Position numbers and translations under genes: made by a program. A DNA stretch of 9,887 bases from Candidatus Zixiibacteriota bacterium (GTDB lineage: Bacteria > Zixibacteria > MSB-5A5 > GN15 > PGXB01): positions 1 to 9,887 of the forward strand of contig QNAH01000071.1 of assembly GCA_003641425.1 (NCBI GenBank), given 5' to 3'. Below, one piece after another: positions 1 through 7,083 of the stretch (position 1 is its first letter; every line of letters begins with the position of its first letter). Under the pieces are notes generated by a model that was not told where the DNA came from, ran no database searches, and was given only the letters and a program-made list of their open reading frames with translations.

Positions 1-348
1 AGATGTACTGTCGGCAAGTTTGACTGAATCAGCCACGACGGCGCCTGGATGGACGCCGGTTTCGGCAATAATTTCATCGGGATAAAGGGTATCGAGTATG
101 AGGGCGAAGGCTAAATACGGGTCCTTGTGCTTTATGGCCGGGAGGCGGTCGAAGTCAGCATCCAAAGGCAGGACGACCGCCGAGGCGGCGGTCGTTTCGA
201 GGAATTTGAGATATTTCTGATTGGCCACGAATGTGATCTGTCCGGATTGAGCGGTTTGTATCGGTGCGGCGGTTTCGATTATAATGGAGCCGTCGCCGAT
301 AAGTTGGCCGTCAACCAGCCGGGCAAGTTCTTCAAGTTTTACACCCAC
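1..348 (-). CDS. lpxD: UDP-3-O-acylglucosamine N-acyltransferase LpxD, N-terminal part (cut by window edge)
   Basis: LpxD adds the N-linked 3-hydroxyacyl chain from acyl-ACP to UDP-3-O-acyl-glucosamine, the third step of lipid A synthesis, in the cytoplasm. Only the first 116 codons are visible; the family is usually about 340 residues, so two thirds lie beyond position 1. The visible part reads as the family's N-terminal uridine-binding domain (GVKLEELARLVDG, then ITFVANQKYLKF and SAVVLP), followed by VHPGAVVADSVKLAD, where the left-handed beta-helix of hexapeptide repeats begins. I chose the GTG at 348-346 because an AGGGTG ribosome binding site (357-362) lies 8 bases upstream and family similarity begins right there; no ATG fits. 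It follows ompH by 19 bp and is the last visible gene of the rplU-bamA-ompH-lpxD unit. The identification rests on sequence pattern and on the conserved bamA-ompH-lpxD order. Confidence 0.9.
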   Translation of the reverse strand, partial: MGVKLEELARLVDGQLIGDGSIIIETAAPIQTAQSGQITFVANQKYLKFLETTAASAVVLPLDADFDRLPAIKHKDPYLAFALILDTLYPDEIIAETGVHPGAVVADSVKLADSTS

Positions 349-367
349 AATTTTATCACCCTGTGAA

Positions 368-898
368 TTATTCTTCCGAGAGGAGTTCGATTATCTTATC
401 GGTGATATCATAGTCTTTCTTGGCATAGGCCAGCGCCGACGAGGTGTAGATGAAGTCGTAATTGCCTTCGGTAGCCACCTGTTCGATGGCGGCATTGATC
501 TTGTCGAGCAGGGGTTTTACCAGGTTGTTGTTTTTGCGCTCAGCGGTTCCGCCCGGTCCAAAGATCTCGCGGGTGAAGGCATCGAGGCTCTGCCTTTTGG
601 CCTCGATAGCGGCCTCGCGTTCTTTTTTCTTTTCGGCGGAGAGGATCAGTTTTTGTGTCTCAAACTCACCAATCATCTCTTCCAGCTCGATCTGCATTTC
701 TTTGGCCTCATCATCCCAGGCCTTGTACTGAGTATTGAACTCCTCCTGAGCCTTGGTCCAGTCTTTGTATTCGGCGAAAACGCGATCGGAATCAACGTAG
801 CCGAATTTACCCATCTGTGCCTGCCCTGATGATGTCAGTATGGCGAATATCATTATCACCATGATGGCAAACATAATGTAGGCCTTACCTCTAATCAT
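368..898 (-). CDS. ompH: Periplasmic chaperone of the OmpH/Skp family
   Basis: Skp-family chaperones hold unfolded outer-membrane proteins in the periplasm and deliver them to the BAM complex; this gene directly follows bamA. The 176-residue product has a signal peptide (basic MIRGK, then a hydrophobic run to about residue 22, likely cleaved near SSGQA at 27). It continues with the family's opening beta strand GYVDSDRVFAEY (33-44), a long charged coiled coil rich in Glu, Lys and Gln (about 45-110) that would form the tentacle arm, and a C-terminal part containing YDFIYTSSALAYA. Length fits the family (about 160-180). Two in-frame ATGs compete. I prefer 898 because AAAGGA (905-910) sits 6 bases upstream; the ATG at 913 has no clear ribosome binding site and would add five residues (MKGFP). 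The gap to bamA is 38 bp. Family assignment is firm; the choice of start is moderately firm. Confidence 0.93.
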   Translation of the reverse strand: MIRGKAYIMFAIMVIMIFAILTSSGQAQMGKFGYVDSDRVFAEYKDWTKAQEEFNTQYKAWDDEAKEMQIELEEMIGEFETQKLILSAEKKKEREAAIEAKRQSLDAFTREIFGPGGTAERKNNNLVKPLLDKINAAIEQVATEGNYDFIYTSSALAYAKKDYDITDKIIELLSEE

Positions 899-936
899 TG
901 GGAATCCTTTCATCGTTCATTATTGTTTCTAATATT

Positions 937-3465
937 CTACCTGAATGTGGTGCCGATCTGGAAATGCGGTTTCCAGCCCTTTTCCTGGATAACATCACCG
1001 GTGTACGGATTTATCTGTTCGTCGAGTGCATAACCAAAATCAAAGCCGAGGGTTCCGATGCCGGGGACGACCAGCCGGAATCCGACTCCGACACCTTTAT
1101 ATAGATCATCAAGGTTGATATCTTTGCGATACAGCCATGAATTACCGATGTCAAAAAAGCCTAAAAGATAAAGGTGATTTGTCAGGATCGGCACCTGAAG
1201 TTCAAGGTTGCCGACCAGCATATATTTTCCGCGGACCGTGGAAAGGTAACCAATCGTGTCAACCATTATTGAATCCGGGTCGCCGGAAATGTCGGCGGTC
1301 GAATAATATTTTGTTGTATCAAAACGTATCACTGTCGTGTCCGGCGTCAGTGAACCATCATCATAACCGCGAACAATTCCGGTGTACCCGGTTCCGCCGG
1401 GAGTGAACCGCTCTGAAATTAGGATGGTGCTGTCATCACTCGCGGTCACGACACCATAAGTAACTTTACCCGCCAGGGCGACATTGCCGATGATTGGAAT
1501 GAATTTCGAAAGCGAAATAATGTGTTTGTCATAATTCCAGAATCCGCCCAGGAATGACCCCGATTTTTCGAAACTGTACGACAGAATCGAGCCGCGGGTG
1601 GCAAACTCGGGAAGATCGCGGCTGTCACGAATAAGCGAAAATTGCATGGTGGAGGCGCTGAACCAATCCTCGTTGTACCTTTCCAGCGAGCCGGGCAGAG
1701 GATCGCCAAGTATAATAAGAGAGTCTTTTATTGTAACAATTTCATCGACAACCACGGAATCGTATTCGATTTGAATTTCCGTTCGATTTGAATAGGCCAG
1801 GCGGTAATCATCACTGAAATCGTAGAACCTGTTGTCTTCAAGCCGATAGGAAACATAAGCACGAAAATAATTGTCGGGCCAACTCAGGCGCCGACCGACA
1901 CGGATCGATCCCCCGCGGCTGCCTTCAGTATAGTCGTCGTACCAGACCCGGTTGGTGTAATATATCTCACCGCCCAGAAGGGTGGGGGTGCCGAAGGCCC
2001 ACGGCTCGGTGAATGATACCGAGTAGGAGTTCCGCTCGCTGCCGATATCGACATTCATCGAAAGCTGCTGGCCCATGCCGCGGAAATTGGGAATGCCGAG
2101 TCCGAAGGTTCCGACAAATTTATCGGCCCCCGAATAACCGGCGCCGGCGGAAACCTGCGCGGTCGGTTTTTCCTCGACTGTTACGGTCAGATTGACATCA
2201 CCGCTGGGAAGGTCGATTATATCAGGTGTGACATTACCGAAATAGTTTAGCTGCATGATGTCGCGGATGGAGCGGAGCAGGAGCGACCGGTGGAAAACCT
2301 GTCCCGGGCGAAGTGTCATCTCCCGGCGGATGACTTTTTCCTTGGTCCTTGTGTTGCCGATGATCCTGACCAGGTTAACCTCGGACGGGAGACCCTCGGC
2401 GATATCAAAATTGATATCGATTAATGTATCACGCGTTTTACGGTCATCGATAAGGCGGACGTGTAAATGTCCCTTTTCCTGATACAGGAAGTACAGCTCG
2501 TAAAAAGACTCGTCGAATTTTTCATTGTCAAAGATTTCGCCTTCACGATATTTGAGAGCCTTCTCGAGAATATTGGCCGGGAGGACTTCGTTGCCGCTGA
2601 AAGTCGTTTTTCCGAAATAATATCGGGGACCCTCGTAGATATCGAGATAGATTGACATTTTGTTTGAGGCTGAGTCGACCGCAATCGAATCCGATTTGAG
2701 GTAGGCGTCTATGTACCCCTGCTGGTGGAGGTACTCGATAATCTTGTCTTTATCCTCGGGGTATTTTTCTTTATCGAAATTGGACGATTTCAAAAAGCCG
2801 CGTTTGCGGTTGCGCATTTTGCCGATGATATCGTCAGCCTTGACCCGGACATTGCCGGTCAGAAATACTTTCTCGACTTTGACCTTTGAGCCCTCATTAA
2901 TTTTGTAAATAAGATCGGCCTGGGTGGAATCATCATTATATTTAAGCTCATATTTGACATCGGCCATGAAGTAGCCTTTTTCGCCGTAAAGGTCGATAAT
3001 TTTATTTTTCTTCTCAAAAACGAGGTTGTTCGAAAGATAATGGCTTGTGGTCAGGCCGAGTTCGTCTTTGAGCTTGCCCGATTTTATTTCTTTATTTCCC
3101 TCGAAAATAAGATTGCGGAGCTTGGGGAGTTCGGTGACTTTGATGATGATATTCAGTCCGCCGGTAACCTCTTCGGCCAGAATCTCGATATCCTTAAAAA
3201 ATCCCAAGCCGTAAAGACGACGAAGAGCATCCTGGGTCACGGTGGCGGTCAGATCATCACCCTTTTTGATGCCGACCACGGACAAAATCAAGTTGGACGT
3301 CGCCTGGCGGTTACCTTCGATTTTAATATCGACGACATTAAATGACTGAGACTGGGCCTGCGCCATGGACCCGGCCATGACAAGCAGGCAGCAAAACAGA
3401 ATCAAGGGCCGGATATTGAAGTCAACCGGCCGTTTTATTGCGCTATTTTCTCCTAATCGAGTCAA
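937..3465 (-). CDS. bamA: Outer membrane protein assembly factor BamA (Omp85 family)
   Basis: BamA is the central, essential component of the machinery that folds and inserts beta-barrel proteins into the outer membrane. Counting from a TTG at 3465, the 842-residue product shows a signal peptide (hydrophobic about 19-31, cleavage near AQA at 35-37). Five POTRA domains follow at roughly 42-115, 117-192, 196-281, 282-360 and 363-433, each with the typical xxxGN turn (for example IKIEGNR, LIFEGNKEI, VFLTGNVRV, TTFSGNEV, VRIIGNTRT). A 16-strand barrel occupies about 435-842. The loop-6 motif VRGYDDG is at 698-704, matching the conserved VRG[FY]. Length is typical. The TTG start overlaps the rplU stop (TTGA), suggesting translational coupling, but the only good ribosome binding site (AGGAG, 3450-3454) lies inside the coding sequence, so the start is uncertain. 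The product ends in FQIGTTFR, one residue past the usual terminal aromatic. Downstream is ompH, then lpxD. Confidence 0.97.
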   Translation of the reverse strand: MTRLGENSAIKRPVDFNIRPLILFCCLLVMAGSMAQAQSQSFNVVDIKIEGNRQATSNLILSVVGIKKGDDLTATVTQDALRRLYGLGFFKDIEILAEEVTGGLNIIIKVTELPKLRNLIFEGNKEIKSGKLKDELGLTTSHYLSNNLVFEKKNKIIDLYGEKGYFMADVKYELKYNDDSTQADLIYKINEGSKVKVEKVFLTGNVRVKADDIIGKMRNRKRGFLKSSNFDKEKYPEDKDKIIEYLHQQGYIDAYLKSDSIAVDSASNKMSIYLDIYEGPRYYFGKTTFSGNEVLPANILEKALKYREGEIFDNEKFDESFYELYFLYQEKGHLHVRLIDDRKTRDTLIDINFDIAEGLPSEVNLVRIIGNTRTKEKVIRREMTLRPGQVFHRSLLLRSIRDIMQLNYFGNVTPDIIDLPSGDVNLTVTVEEKPTAQVSAGAGYSGADKFVGTFGLGIPNFRGMGQQLSMNVDIGSERNSYSVSFTEPWAFGTPTLLGGEIYYTNRVWYDDYTEGSRGGSIRVGRRLSWPDNYFRAYVSYRLEDNRFYDFSDDYRLAYSNRTEIQIEYDSVVVDEIVTIKDSLIILGDPLPGSLERYNEDWFSASTMQFSLIRDSRDLPEFATRGSILSYSFEKSGSFLGGFWNYDKHIISLSKFIPIIGNVALAGKVTYGVVTASDDSTILISERFTPGGTGYTGIVRGYDDGSLTPDTTVIRFDTTKYYSTADISGDPDSIMVDTIGYLSTVRGKYMLVGNLELQVPILTNHLYLLGFFDIGNSWLYRKDINLDDLYKGVGVGFRLVVPGIGTLGFDFGYALDEQINPYTGDVIQEKGWKPHFQIGTTFR

Positions 3466-3782
3466 TTTACAGGGGGAGTGATTTTTTTGATTTTGATTTC
3501 GGTGAATTTTTGCCGATGTCCGGTTAATTTGCGGTACTTGGTCCGCCTTTTAAATTTGTACACATCGACTTTTTTCGCCAATCCCTCAGTCACAATTTCA
3601 GCCTCGACTTTGGCTGATTCAAGATAGGGAGAGCCAACGAATGAATTCTCGCCGTCATTGACCATCAAGATTTTCTCAATCGAAACATTATCACCCGGAT
3701 TCGCTGAGATGTAAGGAACCTTAATACTGGAGCCCTCTTCGGCCCTGAACTGCAGTCCGCCGGTTTCAAATACCACGTACAT
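3462..3782 (-). CDS. rplU: 50S ribosomal protein bL21
   Basis: bL21 is a structural protein of the large ribosomal subunit that binds 23S rRNA. The 106-residue product has the family's N-terminal pattern (MYVVFETGGLQFRAEEG), the central VGSPYLESAKVEAEI strand pair, and the diagnostic basic C-terminal block YKFKRRTKYRKLTGHRQ followed by FTEIKIKKI. Length is normal (about 100-105). The ATG at 3782 is preceded by a strong AGGAGGG (3792-3798) at 9 bases. The stop TGA overlaps the TTG proposed as the start of bamA. In most bacteria rplU is followed by rpmA (bL27) and often obg; here it leads into bamA instead, so bL27 must be encoded elsewhere. It is the first gene of the leftward operon, behind the promoter region at about 3820-3860. 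Confidence 0.97.
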   Translation of the reverse strand: MYVVFETGGLQFRAEEGSSIKVPYISANPGDNVSIEKILMVNDGENSFVGSPYLESAKVEAEIVTEGLAKKVDVYKFKRRTKYRKLTGHRQKFTEIKIKKITPPVN

Positions 3783-3791
3783 TTTTGCTAA

Positions 3792-3798
3792 CCCTCCT
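3792..3798 (-). promoter_or_regulatory. Ribosome binding site of rplU
   Basis: On the minus strand this reads AGGAGGG, 9 bases before the rplU ATG. It is nearly a full match to the anti-Shine-Dalgarno sequence and fixes the rplU start at 3782. Confidence 0.85.
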
Positions 3799-3816
3799 TA
3801 ATCACATAACTAACAA

Positions 3817-3858
3817 ATTATAAATCTCTAAACTTAGGGTTTTCTTTTCGGCTGTCAA
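3817..3858 (-). promoter_or_regulatory. Candidate promoter of the rplU-bamA-ompH-lpxD operon
   Basis: Read leftward, a perfect TTGACA (-35 box) lies at 3853-3858. At a 16-base spacing the matching -10 is a weak TAAGTT (3831-3836). A perfect TATAAT occurs at 3817-3822, but 30 bases from TTGACA, too far for the two to act as one promoter, so it may belong to a second start with a poor -35. Either way the leader before rplU would be short (under about 50 bases). The TTGACA is convincing; the exact pairing is not. Confidence 0.4.
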
Positions 3859-4002
3859 GATAATTTTTAAACTCTATGTTATACGATGTTGTTTCCCTGT
3901 TTGGTTACCTGACAATCTTTTAATATTAAACGTTTTAAATTAAACCCGGTTCCAAAAACAAAATATGAACATCACAAATATATGAGTCGTTTTATAAATT
4001 GA

Positions 4003-4030
4003 TTGCCAACTGATCAGGAAATCGTATATT
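4003..4030 (+). promoter_or_regulatory. Candidate sigma-70-type promoter of uvrB
   Basis: TTGCCA (4003-4008) and TATATT (4025-4030) are separated by 16 bases, both close to the consensus boxes. Transcription would begin near 4037, giving a leader of only about 15-20 bases before the uvrB ATG at 4054. No recognisable LexA operator overlaps it: I see neither CTGT-N8-ACAG nor GAAC-N4-GTTC. Confidence 0.45.
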
Positions 4031-4053
4031 CCAATAGGAAAACGGCTTAGAAA

Positions 4054-6105
4054 ATGAATAAAAAAGTAGAATTTGACAGTCAAAGACAGATAATACCCGG
4101 GCAAAAGGCCGACTTCAAGCTGGTCTCCAAATATGAACCCCGAGGCGATCAGCCACAGGCAATAAAAGAACTGGTCGAGGGGCTTGAGAGAAATGACAAG
4201 TTCCAAACCCTGCTGGGTGTGACCGGATCCGGGAAGACATTTTCGATCGCCAATGTTATCAAGAATTACGGCCGCCCGACACTGGTAATTTCGCATAATA
4301 AGACCCTGGCCGCACAGCTTTACGGCGAATTGAAAGCATTTTTCCCGAAAAACGCCGTAGAATTCTTTATCAGTTATTATGATTATTATCAACCCGAGGC
4401 GTATTTGCCGACTACTGATACATATATCGAAAAAGATACTTCGATGAACGAGGATATCGACCGGTTGCGCCTTCGGGCCACGGCCTCGGTTCTGGAGCGG
4501 GATGATGTCATCATTGTCGCCTCGGTTTCCTGCATATATGGCCTGGGATCGCCCGAGGAGTATAAAAGGCAGCTATTGTTTTTGGAGACGGGTCAGCAGG
4601 CCGACCGCGACGAGATTATCAGGTCGCTGGTAGATATTCATTACAATCGCAACGATATCGATTTTTCGCGCGGCAATTTTCGTGTCAAGGGTGATACAAT
4701 TGAACTGATTCCGGCTTACCAGGAAACCGCCGTAAGACTGGAAATGTTCGGCGATGAGATCGACCGTATTTCCGAGATCGATCCTCTAACCGGGGAGATC
4801 ATAGCCGAGAAAAAAAGAGCGGCTATTTACCCGGCCAAGCATTTTGTGACCAGTCACCCTCAGATGGAGCGGGCGATCAACCTGATCCAGGAGGAACTTC
4901 AGGAGCGGCTCAAAGAATTCAGGGAGCAGGGAAAACTTCTCGAAGCACAGCGCCTTGAATCGCGAACCAGGTATGACCTGGAGATGATGAAAGAGATCGG
5001 TTATTGCAGCGGCATTGAGAATTATTCGCGTCACCTGACCAATCGCCGGGCCGGGGAGAGGCCGGCGACATTGATCGACTTTTTGCCGGATGATTTCCTG
5101 ACTATAATAGATGAATCACACCAGACGGTACCGCAGATCAGGGGAATGTTTGCCGGGGATCGGTCGCGCAAGGAGGTGCTGGTTGAACATGGGTTCCGGC
5201 TGCCGTCGGCCCTGGATAACCGTCCGCTCTTTTTCGATGAATTCGAGTCGCTGGTAAAGAAAGTCATTTTTGTCTCCGCCACACCGGCCGAATATGAGCT
5301 TGAAAAATCGGGCGGTGTCGTGGTCGAGCAGGTAATCAGGCCGACCGGGCTGGTCGATCCCAAAATATCGGTCAGACCGCTGGGGAATCAGGTCGATGAC
5401 CTGATCGATGAGATCCGCGGGCGGGTAAAAAGCAGGGAGAGAGTGTTGGTAACCACTCTGACCAAGCGGATGGCCGAGGATTTAACAGACTATCTGCAGA
5501 AGCTAAATATCCGGGTAAGGTATCTTCACAGCGAGATTGATGCTATCGACCGAACCGAGATCATCCGCGACCTGAGATTGTCGGAATTCGATGTCCTGGT
5601 AGGAATCAACCTGCTCCGCGAGGGATTGGACCTTCCGGAGGTATCGCTGGTGGCGATTCTTGATGCCGACAAAGAAGGCTTTTTACGATCCGAGCGTTCT
5701 TTGATACAGACCGCGGGAAGGGCGGCTCGGAATAAGAACGGCGAGGTTATTTTTTACGCCGACAAGGTGACCGATTCGATGCGCAAGGCGATGGTCGAGA
5801 CGGGGCGGCGGCGTCAGAAACAGCTTGATTACAATAAAGCAAATAATATCACGCCGGAGACGATATTCAAGACGCGCGACGAGATTCTCAAGGCGACCCA
5901 GTTTGCCGATTCGAAGACGGTTGAGGAGAAGACGGGAATCGAGAAGCCGGATTATTTTGTCGAGATGACGGCAGAAGATAAGATCGCGTTTCTGATGAAG
6001 GCGATGAAGAAGGCGGCCGACAATCTGGAATTCGAAACCGCGGCGGCGCTTCGCGATGAAATAAAAAACATGAAGGCTGAACTCAAGAAAAAGCGAAAGA
6101 GGTAA
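4054..6105 (+). CDS. uvrB: Excinuclease ABC subunit B
   Basis: UvrB is the damage-verifying helicase-like subunit of nucleotide excision repair; it is loaded by UvrA and recruits UvrC for incision. The 683-residue product is complete (family about 660-690). It starts with the conserved KYEPRGDQPQAI (27-38). The Walker A motif GVTGSGKT is at 55-62, the beta-hairpin that locks the DNA strand at 108-119 (YYDYYQPEAYLP), SCIYGLGSPEEY at 159-170, and the Walker B/DEAD-like DESH at 353-356. The helicase motif VSATPAEYE follows, and the arginine-finger motif VI QTAGRAARN is at 552-560. The C-terminal UVR domain (about 642-674, with LEFETAAALRDEI) binds UvrA and UvrC. No key residue is missing. The ribosome binding site is poor: an AGGAAA about 12 bases from the ATG. 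The next gene begins 2 bp after the stop. It is transcribed divergently from rplU. Confidence 0.98.
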   Translation: MNKKVEFDSQRQIIPGQKADFKLVSKYEPRGDQPQAIKELVEGLERNDKFQTLLGVTGSGKTFSIANVIKNYGRPTLVISHNKTLAAQLYGELKAFFPKNAVEFFISYYDYYQPEAYLPTTDTYIEKDTSMNEDIDRLRLRATASVLERDDVIIVASVSCIYGLGSPEEYKRQLLFLETGQQADRDEIIRSLVDIHYNRNDIDFSRGNFRVKGDTIELIPAYQETAVRLEMFGDEIDRISEIDPLTGEIIAEKKRAAIYPAKHFVTSHPQMERAINLIQEELQERLKEFREQGKLLEAQRLESRTRYDLEMMKEIGYCSGIENYSRHLTNRRAGERPATLIDFLPDDFLTIIDESHQTVPQIRGMFAGDRSRKEVLVEHGFRLPSALDNRPLFFDEFESLVKKVIFVSATPAEYELEKSGGVVVEQVIRPTGLVDPKISVRPLGNQVDDLIDEIRGRVKSRERVLVTTLTKRMAEDLTDYLQKLNIRVRYLHSEIDAIDRTEIIRDLRLSEFDVLVGINLLREGLDLPEVSLVAILDADKEGFLRSERSLIQTAGRAARNKNGEVIFYADKVTDSMRKAMVETGRRRQKQLDYNKANNITPETIFKTRDEILKATQFADSKTVEEKTGIEKPDYFVEMTAEDKIAFLMKAMKKAADNLEFETAAALRDEIKNMKAELKKKRKR

Positions 6106-6107
6106 TT

Positions 6108-6989
6108 ATGAAACGCCCCATATACGGATTGTTAACGGTGATCATTTTCGGAATTGCTTTCAGCCGGATGGCATGTGATTCCGACGACCCGGTTTCGACA
6201 TCTGATGAGTTTGAAATAACCCGTTATATTCTTGAATCAGAAGACGGCAAGGAATTATACACGACCGATATTTTCCCGGCAGAGCCATTTTATATTGCCG
6301 AAAACACGCAGATACTCTACATAATCGACTCAAGCAAGAGGGTCATCGATATTGATTTCTTGACATCGGGCACGAATTTTTACAGTTATGACAACCTGCC
6401 GGTGGCTGAAGCCGATGTTATTGATGAATTCACCGGCAACGCCGTCAAGCTGGTCTTCGGGGACACAGCGGGTATCTACCCATTGAGCTATACGGTTACC
6501 CGCACGGGGTATTTTGTCAAACTGTATGATGACAGTTATAATTATCGCGGCTGGCGATTCTGGGGATACGGTACCGGGGAGATGGATCCCCCGGGCAGTT
6601 TTTCCAATCAGACCGGGACGGTATTTTCGACCGATCCGCCGGAAACATTGGCGGTAGCACCGAGATGGAGATATTTCGAAAAAAATCAGATTGTCACGCT
6701 TTCTGTCGGGGATTCGTTAACATTCATATGCGACACTGCGGCTAGCGTCTTTACTTCGGTCGGAGGCGGCGCTGTTGTGGGTCATGGGACCGTTCTTGAG
6801 GGCGGCGATTATATGACCGGCTGGAGAGTTTCGGCGTCGGAGAAATTTTATCGTTTGATCGGGATCGATATGCCGTGGGAATTCAAAATAGACACAATAT
6901 ATATCAGTATTGATCCGCTTGTTATCGAAATCGATACATCTTTGATCAAATCCAATTCTCTGTTTATTCCATTTAAAAGCGCTCCGTAA
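6108..6989 (+). CDS. Unrecognised exported protein, possible lipoprotein
   Basis: I do not recognise a family for this 293-residue protein. The N-terminus (MKRPIYG, then the hydrophobic LLTVIIFGIAFS) is a signal peptide, followed by R-M-A-C at 20-23 and an acidic stretch DSDD. This arrangement suggests lipid attachment at Cys23, but arginine at the -3 position is unlike a standard lipobox, so plain secretion is possible. The rest is beta-rich, acidic and full of aromatic residues (GWRFWGYGTGEM at 148-159, MTGWRV at 236-241), with one other cysteine at 208 and no transmembrane segment. The ATG follows AAAGAGG (6096-6102) at 5 bases, and the binding site lies in the last codons of uvrB, only 2 bp from its stop, so the gene is probably co-transcribed and coupled. 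A functional link to repair is not implied. The coding call is firm; the function is unknown. Confidence 0.85.
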   Translation: MKRPIYGLLTVIIFGIAFSRMACDSDDPVSTSDEFEITRYILESEDGKELYTTDIFPAEPFYIAENTQILYIIDSSKRVIDIDFLTSGTNFYSYDNLPVAEADVIDEFTGNAVKLVFGDTAGIYPLSYTVTRTGYFVKLYDDSYNYRGWRFWGYGTGEMDPPGSFSNQTGTVFSTDPPETLAVAPRWRYFEKNQIVTLSVGDSLTFICDTAASVFTSVGGGAVVGHGTVLEGGDYMTGWRVSASEKFYRLIGIDMPWEFKIDTIYISIDPLVIEIDTSLIKSNSLFIPFKSAP

Positions 6990-7003
6990 ATGATTTTTTT
7001 GGC

Positions 7004-7032
7004 TTGATATTGGGCGTTTCAACGTTTAATAT
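7004..7032 (+). promoter_or_regulatory. Candidate promoter of the SPFH lipoprotein gene
   Basis: TTGATA (7004-7009) and TAATAT (7027-7032) are spaced by exactly 17 bases, each one mismatch from consensus. It lies in the 94-bp gap after the preceding gene and would give a leader of about 45 bases, so the SPFH gene probably has its own transcript. Confidence 0.55.
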
Positions 7033-7071
7033 TCGTGGGCGCAAGGGAATTTAATCCTAACAATAATATAC

Positions 7072-7078
7072 AAGGAGG
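7072..7078 (+). promoter_or_regulatory. Ribosome binding site of the SPFH gene
   Basis: AAGGAGG lies 5 bases (all T) before the ATG at 7084. It decides the start against the upstream frame that opens at 7035, which has no such signal. Confidence 0.85.
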
Positions 7079-7083
7079 TTTTT

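Noticed and set aside
284..829. 181-codon plus-strand open frame
   Set aside because: It is antisense to ompH and the start of lpxD, which are both clearly real.
3883..3915. Possible SOS (LexA) operator starting from a CTGT near 3897
   Set aside because: The second half-site (ACAG at the right spacing) is absent; the sequence reads CTGA instead.
3940..4392. 150-codon minus-strand open frame overlapping the start of uvrB
   Set aside because: It lies opposite the best-conserved part of uvrB and the uvrB promoter, shows no family resemblance, and is an antisense shadow.
6717..7022. 101-codon minus-strand frame at the end of the unknown lipoprotein gene
   Set aside because: It is antisense to a gene with a good start signal and covers the SPFH promoter; no recognisable protein pattern.
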